From NCBI GenBank assembly GCA_900604495.1, contig UWOR01000004.1, positions 1 through 64,000 of the forward strand: a stretch of 64,000 nucleotides of DNA, given 5' to 3'. The position numbers and the translations under genes were made by a program. Below the pieces are notes generated by a model. That model was not told the DNA's origin, searched no databases, and was given only the letters and a program-made list of their open reading frames with translations. Shown in pieces: positions 18,752 to 32,371 of the stretch; positions within the stretch are counted from its first letter, which is position 1; each line of letters begins with the position of its first letter. The DNA comes from Desulfovibrio sp. Marseille-P6017. GTDB taxonomy: Bacteria > Bacillota_A > Clostridia > Peptostreptococcales > Peptostreptococcaceae.

Positions 18752-21700
18752 TTAATTATTTATTTTTCTTTTATTTAATATATAAAGTACTGCTGATGAT
18801 AGAACTACTAAAGCTATTAAACCTAGTATACTATTATCACCTGTTTGAGGTAGTGCAGTTGATTCCATATTTGAGTCATTTTTATCATCTGATGAATTTT
18901 GGTTATCATTTGGAACTTGTGGTGATTCAGGCTTACTCGGTATTTCTTGAGTATCAGATTCACCTGGAACCTCTGGTTCAACTGGTATTTCTGGATCACT
19001 TGGTAATTCCGGTTCTTCCGGGTCTACTTCTGGAATTTCTGGTAATTGTAATTTTTCATTTACAGTTACTTTTATCTCCTTAGTGAAACTTGCTCCATCT
19101 AAGTCAGTTACCTTATAAACTACTTTATATTCTCCAGCTGTTTTTGTATCTACTGTATTTTCTATAACTTCAATCTTTTCTGTTAAATCTCCGTCTTCTT
19201 TATCATTTGCTTTTACATAATCTTTAGGATCAAAAGTATCTCCTAACTTTATATTTACATCTTCTGCATTTATTTCTGGTACATTATTCATTTGTACTAA
19301 TGGAAGTTTAACAGTTACTGTACATGTAGCTTCTTCACTACCACTTCTTGCTGTTATTACTGCTGTTCCTATACCTACAGCTTTTACATTTCCATTGTTA
19401 TCTACTATAGCTACATTTTCATTGCTTGATTCAAATATAACTGTTTTATCAGTAGCATCCTCTGGCCCTACTGTTGCTATAAGTTTTGCTGTATCTCCTA
19501 TATTCATAGGTAATTCTGATATATTTAATTCTACTAATGAAACATTTACTATGTTATCGTATGCAGAGTTTATATTTGTAGAATCTGACTTTTCAGTTGG
19601 ATTCCAATCATCATTGTAGGCATCATTTCCGTTTACTGATGCTGATGAAGTTGAAAATACATTTTCTAATGAGTAATTTGCTATTTCACTATTTTGTATT
19701 AATGGTCTAGTATCACTTAATTTAGCTCCTGGTCCATAACTTCCATATTCAAAGAATCTTGCTGTTGATGCTAAAGAGTTTGCACCCATATCATCCCAAC
19801 CATTAGTTGCTATATGACTTCCCATGTAGCAGTTTATATATGCAACTGCTGGAGTTACTGTATCAGTAGCACTACTTGGTCTCCATGGTCTTCCTAAAGA
19901 TACTGAGTTATCAGCTATATCATCAAGTCCAATTAATCTTGAATTCATTATTACATATCCATAAGCATCTTTATCCCATGTATCTGCTGCTGTTATATAT
20001 CCATTCTTTGGAGATAAGTTTCTATTTACTGATGCTATATCACAGTCATTAAATACTGCTTGTGCACGTCCAAATATAAAGTCAACATCACCTTCTATAT
20101 AACATTTATAGTAATATTGTCTTGCTGGCGAAGAACTACTTGCATCTGCTAATAGTGTATCTTGATTTCCTATAAATCTACAGTTTATAAATATACTTTG
20201 ATCAGCTTGGTTATTTAATGCTACTGCTTGATCACCTTCTACTATTTGCTTTTCTTCGTAAGCATTTTCTATTGTAATGTTTTCAGCTATAAATCCAACA
20301 GCTTTTGATTTTATAGTTACACTAGCACTTTTACTTGTTCCATATTTTTCTCCTGTTTCAGGATTTATTGTTCCATTTGAAGCATCGTAAGTCCATATAG
20401 TCTTTTGGCTATCTTCGCCTATTATACTTATATATGGTGATTGTACTATTGTTTTTTCTTTATATACGCCATTTTTTACAAATATGTTTACACGTTCTGT
20501 ATTTTTAGTTGGTACAGAGTTTACTGCTTCTGTTATTGTGCTATATGTTTTTATTCCATCAACTTCTCTTCCTTCAACACCATTGTATGTTGAATCAACG
20601 ATTATATCATAGTTACCATTGTTTAAATATACTATGTTATAAGTTTTTACTGTTGTTTTTCCATCTTCTGTTGTATGGTAAATTTCTATTATGTTTCTTC
20701 CTAAGTCTAATGTTAAGTTTTTAGTAAATACTTCATCTTTTGATTTTTCTATAGCATTTACTTTTATTTTATCATTTTGCTTTATTGTTATCTTTCCATC
20801 TTTATCAACTGAACCTTTTAATGTTATTACAGGATTTGATACTGTATCATTTGGTTCTTCTATCATGTTGAAATTAGCGGCATTATCTTCATATTGTATA
20901 TTGTCTGGATTACTATTGTTTGGTACTGCTACTACTTCTTTTGAGTCGTATGCATTTCCATTTTCATTTTTTGCCATTATCTTATAGTAATATGTTTGGA
21001 AGTTTACTACTTCTAAATCTTCATATGTTGTTTTAGAAGAATCAACTTCTGCTATTTCTTTATATTCTCCATTTTTTTCTGTTGATCTTTTTATTACATA
21101 TGAAGTAGCATCTTTTACTTCATCCCAGCTTAAAGTTACTTTAAAATCTTTAGCCTCAGCTTTTACATTTTCTACTGTATCAACTGGCATTTTTTCTATT
21201 GTTGAATCATAGTAAAGTTTATCTTCATTTTCTATTCTTACATTGTCAAAAGTAGCAACTGCTGGAGTTTCACTTCCTCCGTTACTTACTACAAATCCTA
21301 CATACCAAGTGTTACTTTCATTTACAACAGTTTGAGTTTTTACTATTGTTTTATCGGTTGGGAATGTTGGGTCTTTAGATATATAAGCTTTAAATTGAGT
21401 TTTATTTCTTTCTATTTTTATATATTGATTTTTAGAATCTGCATTTAATTCACCTATTTGAGCTGCACCTGATTTTGCTGATGCATTATCTCTATAAGCA
21501 TATCTATATTGATTTTTACTTGGTTCTACATATACGCCAAAGTAGTCTGCATCATTAGTAGAATTATTATTACGTACAAATACACCTGCTTGACCATATT
21601 TTGCATTACTCATATCAAAGTCTACTAATCTAGCTACTATAGTAGCGTTACCTTCTACTTTGTAATTTATAAACTGATAGTTATCAGTTGATGATACATC

Positions 21701-22618
21701 TTTTCCTATATATGTACCTGATCCATTTACTGTGAATGATTTTGTATCTTTATCAAAATTAGCATATACATTTTCACTGTCATTCCCTATTGATGAATTA
21801 TTAAATCCATCTGGTAATGTTCCCACACCATAGTTAGGAAGTTCAGGTGTTTCTGGTATTTCTGGTACTTCAGGTACTTCTGGAGTTTGTATATCTGTTG
21901 AAGTGTAAATAATTCCACTTTCATTTTTTATTGTTATATCATTAAAACTTGCAACTGCTGATGTTGTACTTCCTCCATTACTTACTACAAATCCTAAGTT
22001 CCATGTAGTAGATGATGAGTTTATACTTTGTCCACCAGATGCTATTATGTCATTAAAATCTTTGTCATTAGCTATATAATATTTAAAAGAAGTTTTATTC
22101 TTTTCAATTTTTATATATTTATTTTTAGATTCTTTTGTTAATCCTGATATAGCTGCTGCACCAGTTCCACCTGTAGAGTTATCTCTATAAGCATATCTAT
22201 ATTGATCTTTACTTGGTTCTACATATACACCAAAATAATCTGCATTGTCGCTAGTATTATTTTCACGCATAAATACTCCTGCTTGACCATATGGAGCATT
22301 ACTCGTATTAAAGTTTTCTAATTTAGCTATAATTGTAGCATCACCATTAACTTGGTAACTTACAAATTGATAGCTATCAACTGATCCCTTATCTTTTCCT
22401 ATTAGGTTACCTGAGCCTTGAATTTCTAATGTCTTACTAGTGTTGTCAAAAATTGCACTTCCATTACCGTAATTGTTACCTATAGCTACACTTGTAAATC
22501 CTTCTGGTAATACGTTTGTTTCTGCATTAACTATACCTAAATTTGGAACCATGTACCCTATTACCATGGCTATTGTAAGAACTATAGATAATACTTTCCT
22601 TTTTAGATTGTTTTTCAT
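18752..22618 (-). CDS. Wall-anchored multidomain pectinesterase
   Basis: Secreted 1288-residue protein expected to remove methyl esters from pectin. Domains in order: signal peptide (1-32); two tandem laminin-G/DUF1349-like modules (about 36-245 and 260-470), each with QYRYAYRDN; a fibronectin III domain (about 485-570); a linker domain; a CE8 pectinesterase beta-helix (about 680-1000) with GNQDTL, DVDFIFGRA and SLGRPWRP, so the catalytic Gln, two Asp and Arg are kept; a Big2 Ig-like domain; a DUF5011-like domain; a Pro/Glu-rich wall spacer; and LPQTGD, a membrane helix and KRK tail for sortase anchoring. Two c-di-GMP-II riboswitches precede it. A pectin-facing adhesin/enzyme made at high c-di-GMP is the likely role. 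Confidence 0.92.
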   Translation of the reverse strand: MKNNLKRKVLSIVLTIAMVIGYMVPNLGIVNAETNVLPEGFTSVAIGNNYGNGSAIFDNTSKTLEIQGSGNLIGKDKGSVDSYQFVSYQVNGDATIIAKLENFNTSNAPYGQAGVFMRENNTSDNADYFGVYVEPSKDQYRYAYRDNSTGGTGAAAISGLTKESKNKYIKIEKNKTSFKYYIANDKDFNDIIASGGQSINSSSTTWNLGFVVSNGGSTTSAVASFNDITIKNESGIIYTSTDIQTPEVPEVPEIPETPELPNYGVGTLPDGFNNSSIGNDSENVYANFDKDTKSFTVNGSGTYIGKDVSSTDNYQFINYKVEGNATIVARLVDFDMSNAKYGQAGVFVRNNNSTNDADYFGVYVEPSKNQYRYAYRDNASAKSGAAQIGELNADSKNQYIKIERNKTQFKAYISKDPTFPTDKTIVKTQTVVNESNTWYVGFVVSNGGSETPAVATFDNVRIENEDKLYYDSTIEKMPVDTVENVKAEAKDFKVTLSWDEVKDATSYVIKRSTEKNGEYKEIAEVDSSKTTYEDLEVVNFQTYYYKIMAKNENGNAYDSKEVVAVPNNSNPDNIQYEDNAANFNMIEEPNDTVSNPVITLKGSVDKDGKITIKQNDKIKVNAIEKSKDEVFTKNLTLDLGRNIIEIYHTTEDGKTTVKTYNIVYLNNGNYDIIVDSTYNGVEGREVDGIKTYSTITEAVNSVPTKNTERVNIFVKNGVYKEKTIVQSPYISIIGEDSQKTIWTYDASNGTINPETGEKYGTSKSASVTIKSKAVGFIAENITIENAYEEKQIVEGDQAVALNNQADQSIFINCRFIGNQDTLLADASSSSPARQYYYKCYIEGDVDFIFGRAQAVFNDCDIASVNRNLSPKNGYITAADTWDKDAYGYVIMNSRLIGLDDIADNSVSLGRPWRPSSATDTVTPAVAYINCYMGSHIATNGWDDMGANSLASTARFFEYGSYGPGAKLSDTRPLIQNSEIANYSLENVFSTSSASVNGNDAYNDDWNPTEKSDSTNINSAYDNIVNVSLVELNISELPMNIGDTAKLIATVGPEDATDKTVIFESSNENVAIVDNNGNVKAVGIGTAVITARSGSEEATCTVTVKLPLVQMNNVPEINAEDVNIKLGDTFDPKDYVKANDKEDGDLTEKIEVIENTVDTKTAGEYKVVYKVTDLDGASFTKEIKVTVNEKLQLPEIPEVDPEEPELPSDPEIPVEPEVPGESDTQEIPSKPESPQVPNDNQNSSDDKNDSNMESTALPQTGDNSILGLIALVVLSSAVLYILNKRKINN

Positions 22619-22631
22619 ACTATTCTCCCTT

Positions 22632-22704
22632 CAAAAAAAGGCTATAGTTTAACTTATTTAGTTAGATTAAAATATCTAAACTAAGTTAAGTTAAAATATA
22701 GCCG
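22632..22704 (-). terminator. Riboswitch terminator 1 (proximal)
   Basis: On the minus strand GGCTATA, from the 3' side of the proximal aptamer, pairs over a long AT-rich stem with TATAGCC followed by TTTTTTT, just before the GGGAG ribosome site. Its 5' arm shares bases with aptamer helix P1, so ligand binding should block it and switch expression on. Confidence 0.8.
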
Positions 22705-22774
22705 GTTGCACTACTAGCTCCATATGATTTAAGTGCCCATTTACAAATCATACTTCTTAGCTTCTATAATTTTT
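22694..22774 (-). promoter_or_regulatory. c-di-GMP-II riboswitch, proximal copy
   Basis: The minus strand contains the conserved class-II core: AAGAAG, TGGGCACTTAAATCAT, then GGAGCTAGTAGTGCAACCGG. The pseudoknot-forming GGGCACTT and GTGCAACCG blocks match the class known from Clostridium acetobutylicum and Clostridioides difficile. P1 forms from TTATAG and CTATA. The downstream terminator is mutually exclusive with P1, so I infer an ON switch for the pectinesterase gene. Confidence 0.9.
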
Positions 22775-22806
22775 TGTTTAAATAAAGGATATTAGTCTTT
22801 TTGCAA

Positions 22807-22875
22807 TAAAAAAGACTATATCTGTTTATAAATCAATTAGTTTCATTTCTAAATGACTTATAATTAAACATAGCC
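22807..22875 (-). terminator. Riboswitch terminator 2 (distal)
   Basis: GGCTATGTTTA on the minus strand pairs with TAAACAGATATAGTC (with a small bulge), followed by TTTTTT. The 5' arm again overlaps P1 of its aptamer. The 3' arm can instead join a second hairpin (AGTCTTTTT with AAAAAGACT, 22795-22815), a possible antiterminator. Confidence 0.75.
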
Positions 22876-22942
22876 GGTTGCACTAGTAACTCCATACGAT
22901 TCAAGTGCCCATATATAAATCGTACTTCTTTGTCTCTATTTT
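22866..22942 (-). promoter_or_regulatory. c-di-GMP-II riboswitch, distal copy
   Basis: Second aptamer about 170 bases upstream of the first, with TGGGCACTTGAATCGTA and GGAGTTACTAGTGCAACCGG. It has the same core and spacing as the proximal copy, but peripheral bases differ and stay paired, so both copies seem to be under selection. With its own terminator it makes a two-gate leader. Confidence 0.9.
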
Positions 22943-23043
22943 TTTCAGACAAAATCATTGTCTTTTGTTATAATATCAAATTAATATGATAAAATCTACT
23001 ATTTTCATTCGATTTATTTTTACATATTCTGTAAATTCGTTTT

Positions 23044-23080
23044 TGAACACAAAAAAAGACTAAGAATATCTTAGTCTTAA
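23044..23080 (-). terminator. Terminator of the rRNA-tRNA operon
   Basis: AAGACTAAGA pairs with TCTTAGTCTT and is followed by seven T residues on the minus strand, right after the tRNA-Thr 3' end. Confidence 0.88.
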
Positions 23081-23081
23081 A

Positions 23082-23156
23082 TGGAGCTGGTGATAGGAAT
23101 CGAACCTACAACCTGCTGATTACAAGTCAGCTGCTCTACCGTTGAGCCACACCAGC
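23082..23156 (-). tRNA. tRNA-Thr (anticodon TGT)
   Basis: Cloverleaf on the minus strand: acceptor GCTGGTG pairs with CACCAGC, discriminator T, encoded CCA. The anticodon arm GCTGA-CTTGTAA-TCAGC gives anticodon TGT (codon ACA and wobble). The T arm has GGTTCGATTCC. It lies about 80 bases after the 23S gene with no promoter between, so it is transcribed with the rRNA operon. Confidence 0.96.
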
Positions 23157-23237
23157 AAATATAACATTTTAGGATTAAAGTATGATAATACTTTCAAAAC
23201 TACATATCATTTACAATATTTATCATTTAAATTTATT

Positions 23238-27932
<4,695 letters not shown>

Positions 27933-28190
27933 AAATTCTTCGAATTTATATTGCCAACGTCTTTACCTTCATATTCATTCAGGTAAATCCCGTTGCTCAA
28001 ATAAAATTTGATTTCCTTCGCTCAGCTAATCATTATCTGAATATCTGGCTTGGTTGTTTGTGTTTTAATTCTTAAATAAGAATTAGTTATATAAATTAAC
28101 CTACTGTTTAATTTTCAAAGTTCGTTTTGTTTTTCGCCCGTTTCTCTTTCGGACAAGTATTACTATAACATCTATTTTTATTGATTGCAA
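27933..28190 (-). promoter_or_regulatory. rRNA operon promoter and leader
   Basis: A sigma-A promoter is clear on the minus strand: TTGCAA (28185-28190), a 17-base spacer, and TATAGT (28162-28167). The leader of about 220 bases carries the 5' half of the 16S processing stem at 28100-28122. No 5S gene or protein gene is present. From 28191 to 28375 the DNA is AT-rich and should hold the pdaA promoter. Confidence 0.8.
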
Positions 28191-28375
28191 TACTTTTTTA
28201 TATATTTTTTTAACTTTTTTATTTATTGTTTTACTTTTTGACCCAAAAAACTTATATACTTATTAATATGTCCTTTTAAATATCTATATTTTACACTCTT
28301 TTTAAGTTTAAGTTATTTGATTTTTGTTAATAAATTTTATTAACGACACTATTATGTGTAAGGAGGTATAAATTT

Positions 28376-29251
28376 ATGCGTAAATTATTAATTTATTTTT
28401 CATTATTTGCACTTACTATACTTTGTGCTACAGGTTGTTCCTTTAATAATAATAATTCAAATGAAAATTCATCTAGTGAGGTTTCAAATATAGATAGTAA
28501 TTCAAAAAATCAAAATACACCAAGTTCATCATCTCAAAGTAATAAATCAAATAATTTAGACAACGAAATAACAAATTGGTTCTACATTCCAAATACTACA
28601 CACACAACACCTGACATAAACCCAGACCTAAACTACGAATTATCAACTTATGATGCAATTTATAACTTAGACTCAAATAGAAAAAGTAAAACTTTATATT
28701 TAACTTTTGATGAAGGATATGAAAATGGATATACTACAAAAATATTAGACATCTTAAAAGAGAAAAATGTACAAGCAGTCTTCTTTGTTACATCATCTTA
28801 TATAGATAAAAATCCTGATCTCATAAAACGAATGGTTTTGGAAGGACATATTGTAGGAAATCACAGTGCAACTCATCCATCTATGCCAACATTAACATCT
28901 AATGAAAATGAGTTTAATGAAGAAATATCAGATGTAGAAACTAAGTATGAAAAACTTATAGGCGCTAAAATGAATAAGTTATTCAGACCACCTATGGGAT
29001 GCTACTCTGAGAAAAGCTTATCTATGACAAAAGACTTAGGATACAAAACAGTTTTTTGGAGTTTTGCATATGACGATTGGGATCCTGAAAAACAACCGGA
29101 ATTAAAATATGCAAAGAAAAAAATATTAGACAACCTTCATGATGGCTCTATATTACTTTTACATGCAGTATCTAAAACTAATACTGAAATATTAGGTGAT
29201 GTTATAGATTCTGCTAAAGATTTAGGTTATGATTTCCAATTAATAAAATAA
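28376..29251 (+). CDS. pdaA: PdaA-like polysaccharide deacetylase, lipoprotein
   Basis: Predicted N-acetylmuramic acid deacetylase used to build muramic-delta-lactam in spore cortex. A lipoprotein signal ends in ATGC (Cys21), followed by a Ser/Asn-rich linker. The NodB domain starts near residue 95 with TFDEGYENGY, the PdaA form of motif 1 (Asp then Glu). Metal ligands follow in GNHSATHPSMP, motif 3 is RPPMGCYSE, and the last motif includes LLLHAVSKTN. The 291-residue length fits. AAGGAGGT precedes the ATG. PdaA of Bacillus has a cleaved signal, so the lipobox is slightly unusual. The gene implies that this organism makes endospores. Confidence 0.88.
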   Translation: MRKLLIYFSLFALTILCATGCSFNNNNSNENSSSEVSNIDSNSKNQNTPSSSSQSNKSNNLDNEITNWFYIPNTTHTTPDINPDLNYELSTYDAIYNLDSNRKSKTLYLTFDEGYENGYTTKILDILKEKNVQAVFFVTSSYIDKNPDLIKRMVLEGHIVGNHSATHPSMPTLTSNENEFNEEISDVETKYEKLIGAKMNKLFRPPMGCYSEKSLSMTKDLGYKTVFWSFAYDDWDPEKQPELKYAKKKILDNLHDGSILLLHAVSKTNTEILGDVIDSAKDLGYDFQLIK

Positions 29252-29388
29252 ATTTTCCTTAAATTATTTTATTATATACATAAATATTTTTTTGTGCTAT
29301 ACCTCTTATTCTTAGCATAAGATTAATATGTGGATGATAATAGTTTTCATCACTTTATAAAATCTTATTTTTTGGGGGTACACTAAAT

Positions 29389-29928
29389 ATGGAGTTAAAA
29401 GGATCTAAAACTGAAAAAAATTTACTTACAGCATTTGCTGGAGAATCTCAAGCAAGAAATAAATATACTTACTATGCTTCAAAGGCAAAAAAAGAAGGAT
29501 ATAATCAAATAGCAGCAATATTTGAAGAAACTGCTAATAATGAAAAGGAACATGCTAAAATATGGTTCAAACTTTTACATGATGGTATGCCTTCTACAGC
29601 TGAAAATTTAAAAGATGCTGCAGCTGGTGAAAATTATGAATGGACAGATATGTATGCTACTTTTGCTAAGGAAGCTGAAGAAGAAGGTTTTACTAAAATA
29701 GCTTACTTATTTAAAGCAGTTGGAGAAATAGAAAAAGAACATGAAGAAAGATATCTTAAGTTACTTGAGAACTTAGAAAATGGTGTAATATTCGAAAAAG
29801 ATGACATCGTTGTTTGGAAATGCCAAAACTGCGGACATATACATATTGGTAAAAAAGCTCCAAATGTATGTCCAGTATGTGACCATCCACAATCTTTCTT
29901 TGAAGTAAAAGCTGAAAATTATAAATAA
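29389..29928 (+). CDS. rbr: Rubrerythrin
   Basis: Cytoplasmic non-haem iron peroxidase that detoxifies hydrogen peroxide in anaerobes. The N-terminal four-helix ferritin-like domain provides the diiron ligands in [24 protein letters not shown] and [13 protein letters not shown]-terminal rubredoxin domain has CQNCG and CPVCDHP, binding one Fe(SCys)4. At 179 residues it is the classic form. TTGGGGG serves as ribosome site. It stands alone, ended by the bidirectional terminator at 29999-30028. Confidence 0.96.
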   Translation: MELKGSKTEKNLLTAFAGESQARNKYTYYASKAKKEGYNQIAAIFEETANNEKEHAKIWFKLLHDGMPSTAENLKDAAAGENYEWTDMYATFAKEAEEEGFTKIAYLFKAVGEIEKEHEERYLKLLENLENGVIFEKDDIVVWKCQNCGHIHIGKKAPNVCPVCDHPQSFFEVKAENYK

Positions 29929-29998
29929 AATACTATTTTTATATAACTATATTTTATAAGTTATCAGTAAGTATTAAATTAATATAATTTACTTAAAT

Positions 29999-30028
29999 AA
30001 AAAAGTCATATAAATATATGACTTTTTT
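29999..30028. terminator. Bidirectional terminator
   Basis: AAAAAAGTCATATA pairs with TATATGACTTTTTT. It serves the rubrerythrin gene on the plus strand and the SH3-domain gene on the minus strand. Confidence 0.85.
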
Positions 30029-30029
30029 A

Positions 30030-30542
30030 TTACTTTATTTCTATGTAATCTGCACTTGACCAACCTATCGTTCCATCTGATAATTTTATCTTGTTCCATC
30101 CATCTTGACTTCCTAAAACTATAACTTGTGTATTTCTATTTATTATACCTATCTTTTGATAAGTTGTTCCTGGCCCACTTCTTACATTTAACATTAATCC
30201 TGTTACAAATCCAACCCGCTCATTCTCTTCCATATTATCTAATTTATTAGAACTAATGTTACTTAAAACTTTTAAATAATCCTTACTAGAATATCCAGTA
30301 GTATTGTTATACTTTATTTTTACCCATTTTCCATAATAAGAAATTATCTCTACCTTTGTATCTTTCTTTATTGTATAAATAACCTTGCCCTTTGAACTTG
30401 GAACTTTTCTAAAGTTTAGATTTGTTGTTGTCACCGCATATTTAGTCGATTCTTCTTCTATGCTTTCAGATATATTAGTAAATGATATACTAGATGTAAC
30501 TGCACCAGCACTTAGCAAGAATTTCAATTTCTTATTTTTCAT
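30030..30542 (-). CDS. Exported protein with two bacterial SH3 domains
   Basis: A 170-residue protein with a short basic N-terminus and hydrophobic segment (about 7-24) that may be a signal peptide. Two SH3_3 domains follow: LNFRKVPSSKGKVIYTI (about 42-95) and LNVRSGPGTTYQKIGII (about 117-168). Such domains bind peptidoglycan peptides or act as wall-targeting modules. No catalytic domain is attached, which is unusual because they normally accompany amidases. TTAGGAGGG precedes the ATG. It stands alone. Confidence 0.85.
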   Translation of the reverse strand: MKNKKLKFLLSAGAVTSSISFTNISESIEEESTKYAVTTTNLNFRKVPSSKGKVIYTIKKDTKVEIISYYGKWVKIKYNNTTGYSSKDYLKVLSNISSNKLDNMEENERVGFVTGLMLNVRSGPGTTYQKIGIINRNTQVIVLGSQDGWNKIKLSDGTIGWSSADYIEIK

Positions 30543-30662
30543 GAGCCCTCCTAATTTCTCCCCTATCGTTTTATTATAGATAATTAATAGAATTTTATCA
30601 ACATTTCGAATTTTCCAATTTTTACCTTAAGTTTCCATATATCTATAAATGTTTATTATTTA

Positions 30663-30746
30663 TATGTAAATAGAGTTGAAAATTAATTATTTAGTCCTTT
30701 CAGTACATATTAAACTGAGTATCTAAATAATTAATTTTCTATACTC
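30663..30746. repeat. Long AT-rich palindrome
   Basis: GAAAATTAATTATTTAG and its exact complement flank an internal loop and an inner TCAGT/ACTGA stem with a 9-base loop. An outer GAGT/ACTC pair may extend it. It resembles the dispersed hairpin family in architecture but lacks the YAT-TN-GCA head, so I list it separately. There is no T-run. Confidence 0.6.
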
Positions 30747-30777
30747 AAGACCAAGGTTATATAAATAAATTCTCTAT

Positions 30778-32151
30778 CTAAATAATAAATACCGCGACAA
30801 TGGTAGTAACAATAAATCCAATCATTACTGGTTTAAAGTTTCTCTTAGCCAAATCAACCGGATTAACTCCACAGATTGCTGCAGCTGATATTAATCCCCA
30901 AGGAACTAAACATCCTCCACCAACCCATACACCTGCTATTTGACCTAATGCACAAAGTGCTCCAACACTTGCATTTACTGCTGTTGCAAATACTGATGCA
31001 AGTGAACCTACTAAAGATATACCAGAAAATCCAGAACCATCAAGGCCAGTTATTGCTCCTACTACTGTTTGTATACTTGCTACTGCAAATTTATTAAGTG
31101 GTACAGCATCAGCTAGTGCTAGACCCATATCTGAAAGTAAACCTTGAGATGTAGCTGGTAGTACTTCACCTAATACAGATGTTAATGGTGCTACTTCACC
31201 CATATAGAAGAATGCTGCTATTGGTATTATTGCACCGAATATTTTTATACCAAATACAAATCCATCTATAATATTTTGGCAAACTGAATCAAAGAAATTC
31301 TTTTTATGATTCATTGCATTTATAATCATAATTAAAATAAATGCTGTTCCTCCTAGTAAGGCTGTAGCATCTCCACCTTTTAAATTAAGTTTAAACATTG
31401 CAATTAAATCAAGTATAAAACCAATTAATACTAGAAAAGTTGCTATTTTTGCTTTTTTATTAAAAGTCTTAACTTGAGAATGTTCAACTTTACTTAGTTC
31501 ATCTTTAAATATGCCTTTCTTAATATCTCTTCTTAAGAAATAAAATGCTGCCCCTATTGTAACTACTGCCATTACCCAAAATAGTGGCATACCTTCACTT
31601 ATAACTTGACTTGCTTCAATGCCTGCTGCTGAACCAGTTATTTGTGGTGCTCCTTGAATAACAAAGTCTGTTGATAAAGCAAGACCATGGCCAAATAAGT
31701 TAAGTGCCATAGCTACACCAATTGCAGGAAGTCCTACTTCCATTGCTACTGGTAAGAATATTGCTCCAACCAATGCAACTGCTGGTGTTGGCCAGAAAAA
31801 CCATGATAGTGTACACATTACTATCCCTATTATGAAAAAAGCTGTTGTAGGATTTTTTATAACTCTCGAAAAAGGTTTTATCATATAGTAAATTGCATTG
31901 TTATCTTCTAGTGCTTTAGATAATGCAACCATTACTGCGATGATTAGAATAATTGGACCTAGTTCATTTAATGAAACAATAAGAGAATTGAATATTGCAT
32001 TTGTTGATTGAGGTATACTGTGAGTGTAATATAGTGCCAAGCAGAATATACCTACTATACATGGTACAATGACATCTTTCTTCATTATCATTATGACTAA
32101 AATTAATAGCATGAAGAAAAGATAAATATAATGCGCTCCTGTTAATACCAT
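30778..32151 (-). CDS. Polytopic membrane transporter, substrate unknown
   Basis: A 457-residue integral membrane protein with about 11 to 12 helices, arranged as two similar halves with helix-breaking Gly/Pro segments such as FFWPTPAVALVGAIFLPVAM and LDGSGFSGISLVGSL. It looks like an ion-transporter-superfamily permease (citrate/dicarboxylate/antiporter-like), but I cannot name the substrate. AAGGGGGAC precedes the ATG. It is not in an operon; the neighbours point away or are far. The call rests on topology rather than a diagnostic motif. Confidence 0.65.
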   Translation of the reverse strand: MVLTGAHYIYLFFMLLILVIMIMKKDVIVPCIVGIFCLALYYTHSIPQSTNAIFNSLIVSLNELGPIILIIAVMVALSKALEDNNAIYYMIKPFSRVIKNPTTAFFIIGIVMCTLSWFFWPTPAVALVGAIFLPVAMEVGLPAIGVAMALNLFGHGLALSTDFVIQGAPQITGSAAGIEASQVISEGMPLFWVMAVVTIGAAFYFLRRDIKKGIFKDELSKVEHSQVKTFNKKAKIATFLVLIGFILDLIAMFKLNLKGGDATALLGGTAFILIMIINAMNHKKNFFDSVCQNIIDGFVFGIKIFGAIIPIAAFFYMGEVAPLTSVLGEVLPATSQGLLSDMGLALADAVPLNKFAVASIQTVVGAITGLDGSGFSGISLVGSLASVFATAVNASVGALCALGQIAGVWVGGGCLVPWGLISAAAICGVNPVDLAKRNFKPVMIGFIVTTIVAVFII

Positions 32152-32371
32152 TTTCTATTGTCCCCCTTATATTTTTATATAGTAGTATTATATGGCTTTT
32201 AATTTAGTATGTTACCTTCATATAATTTTACTTTTATGTAAAAACTACATATAAGTAGGTAAAAGTTTTTTATTTAATATAACCTAATTATTTTTACATA
32301 TAGAACACCTATTTTACTTAAATATTTGATATAATATTCTTCTATCATAAAAGTCTTACGGGAGGTGTTTT

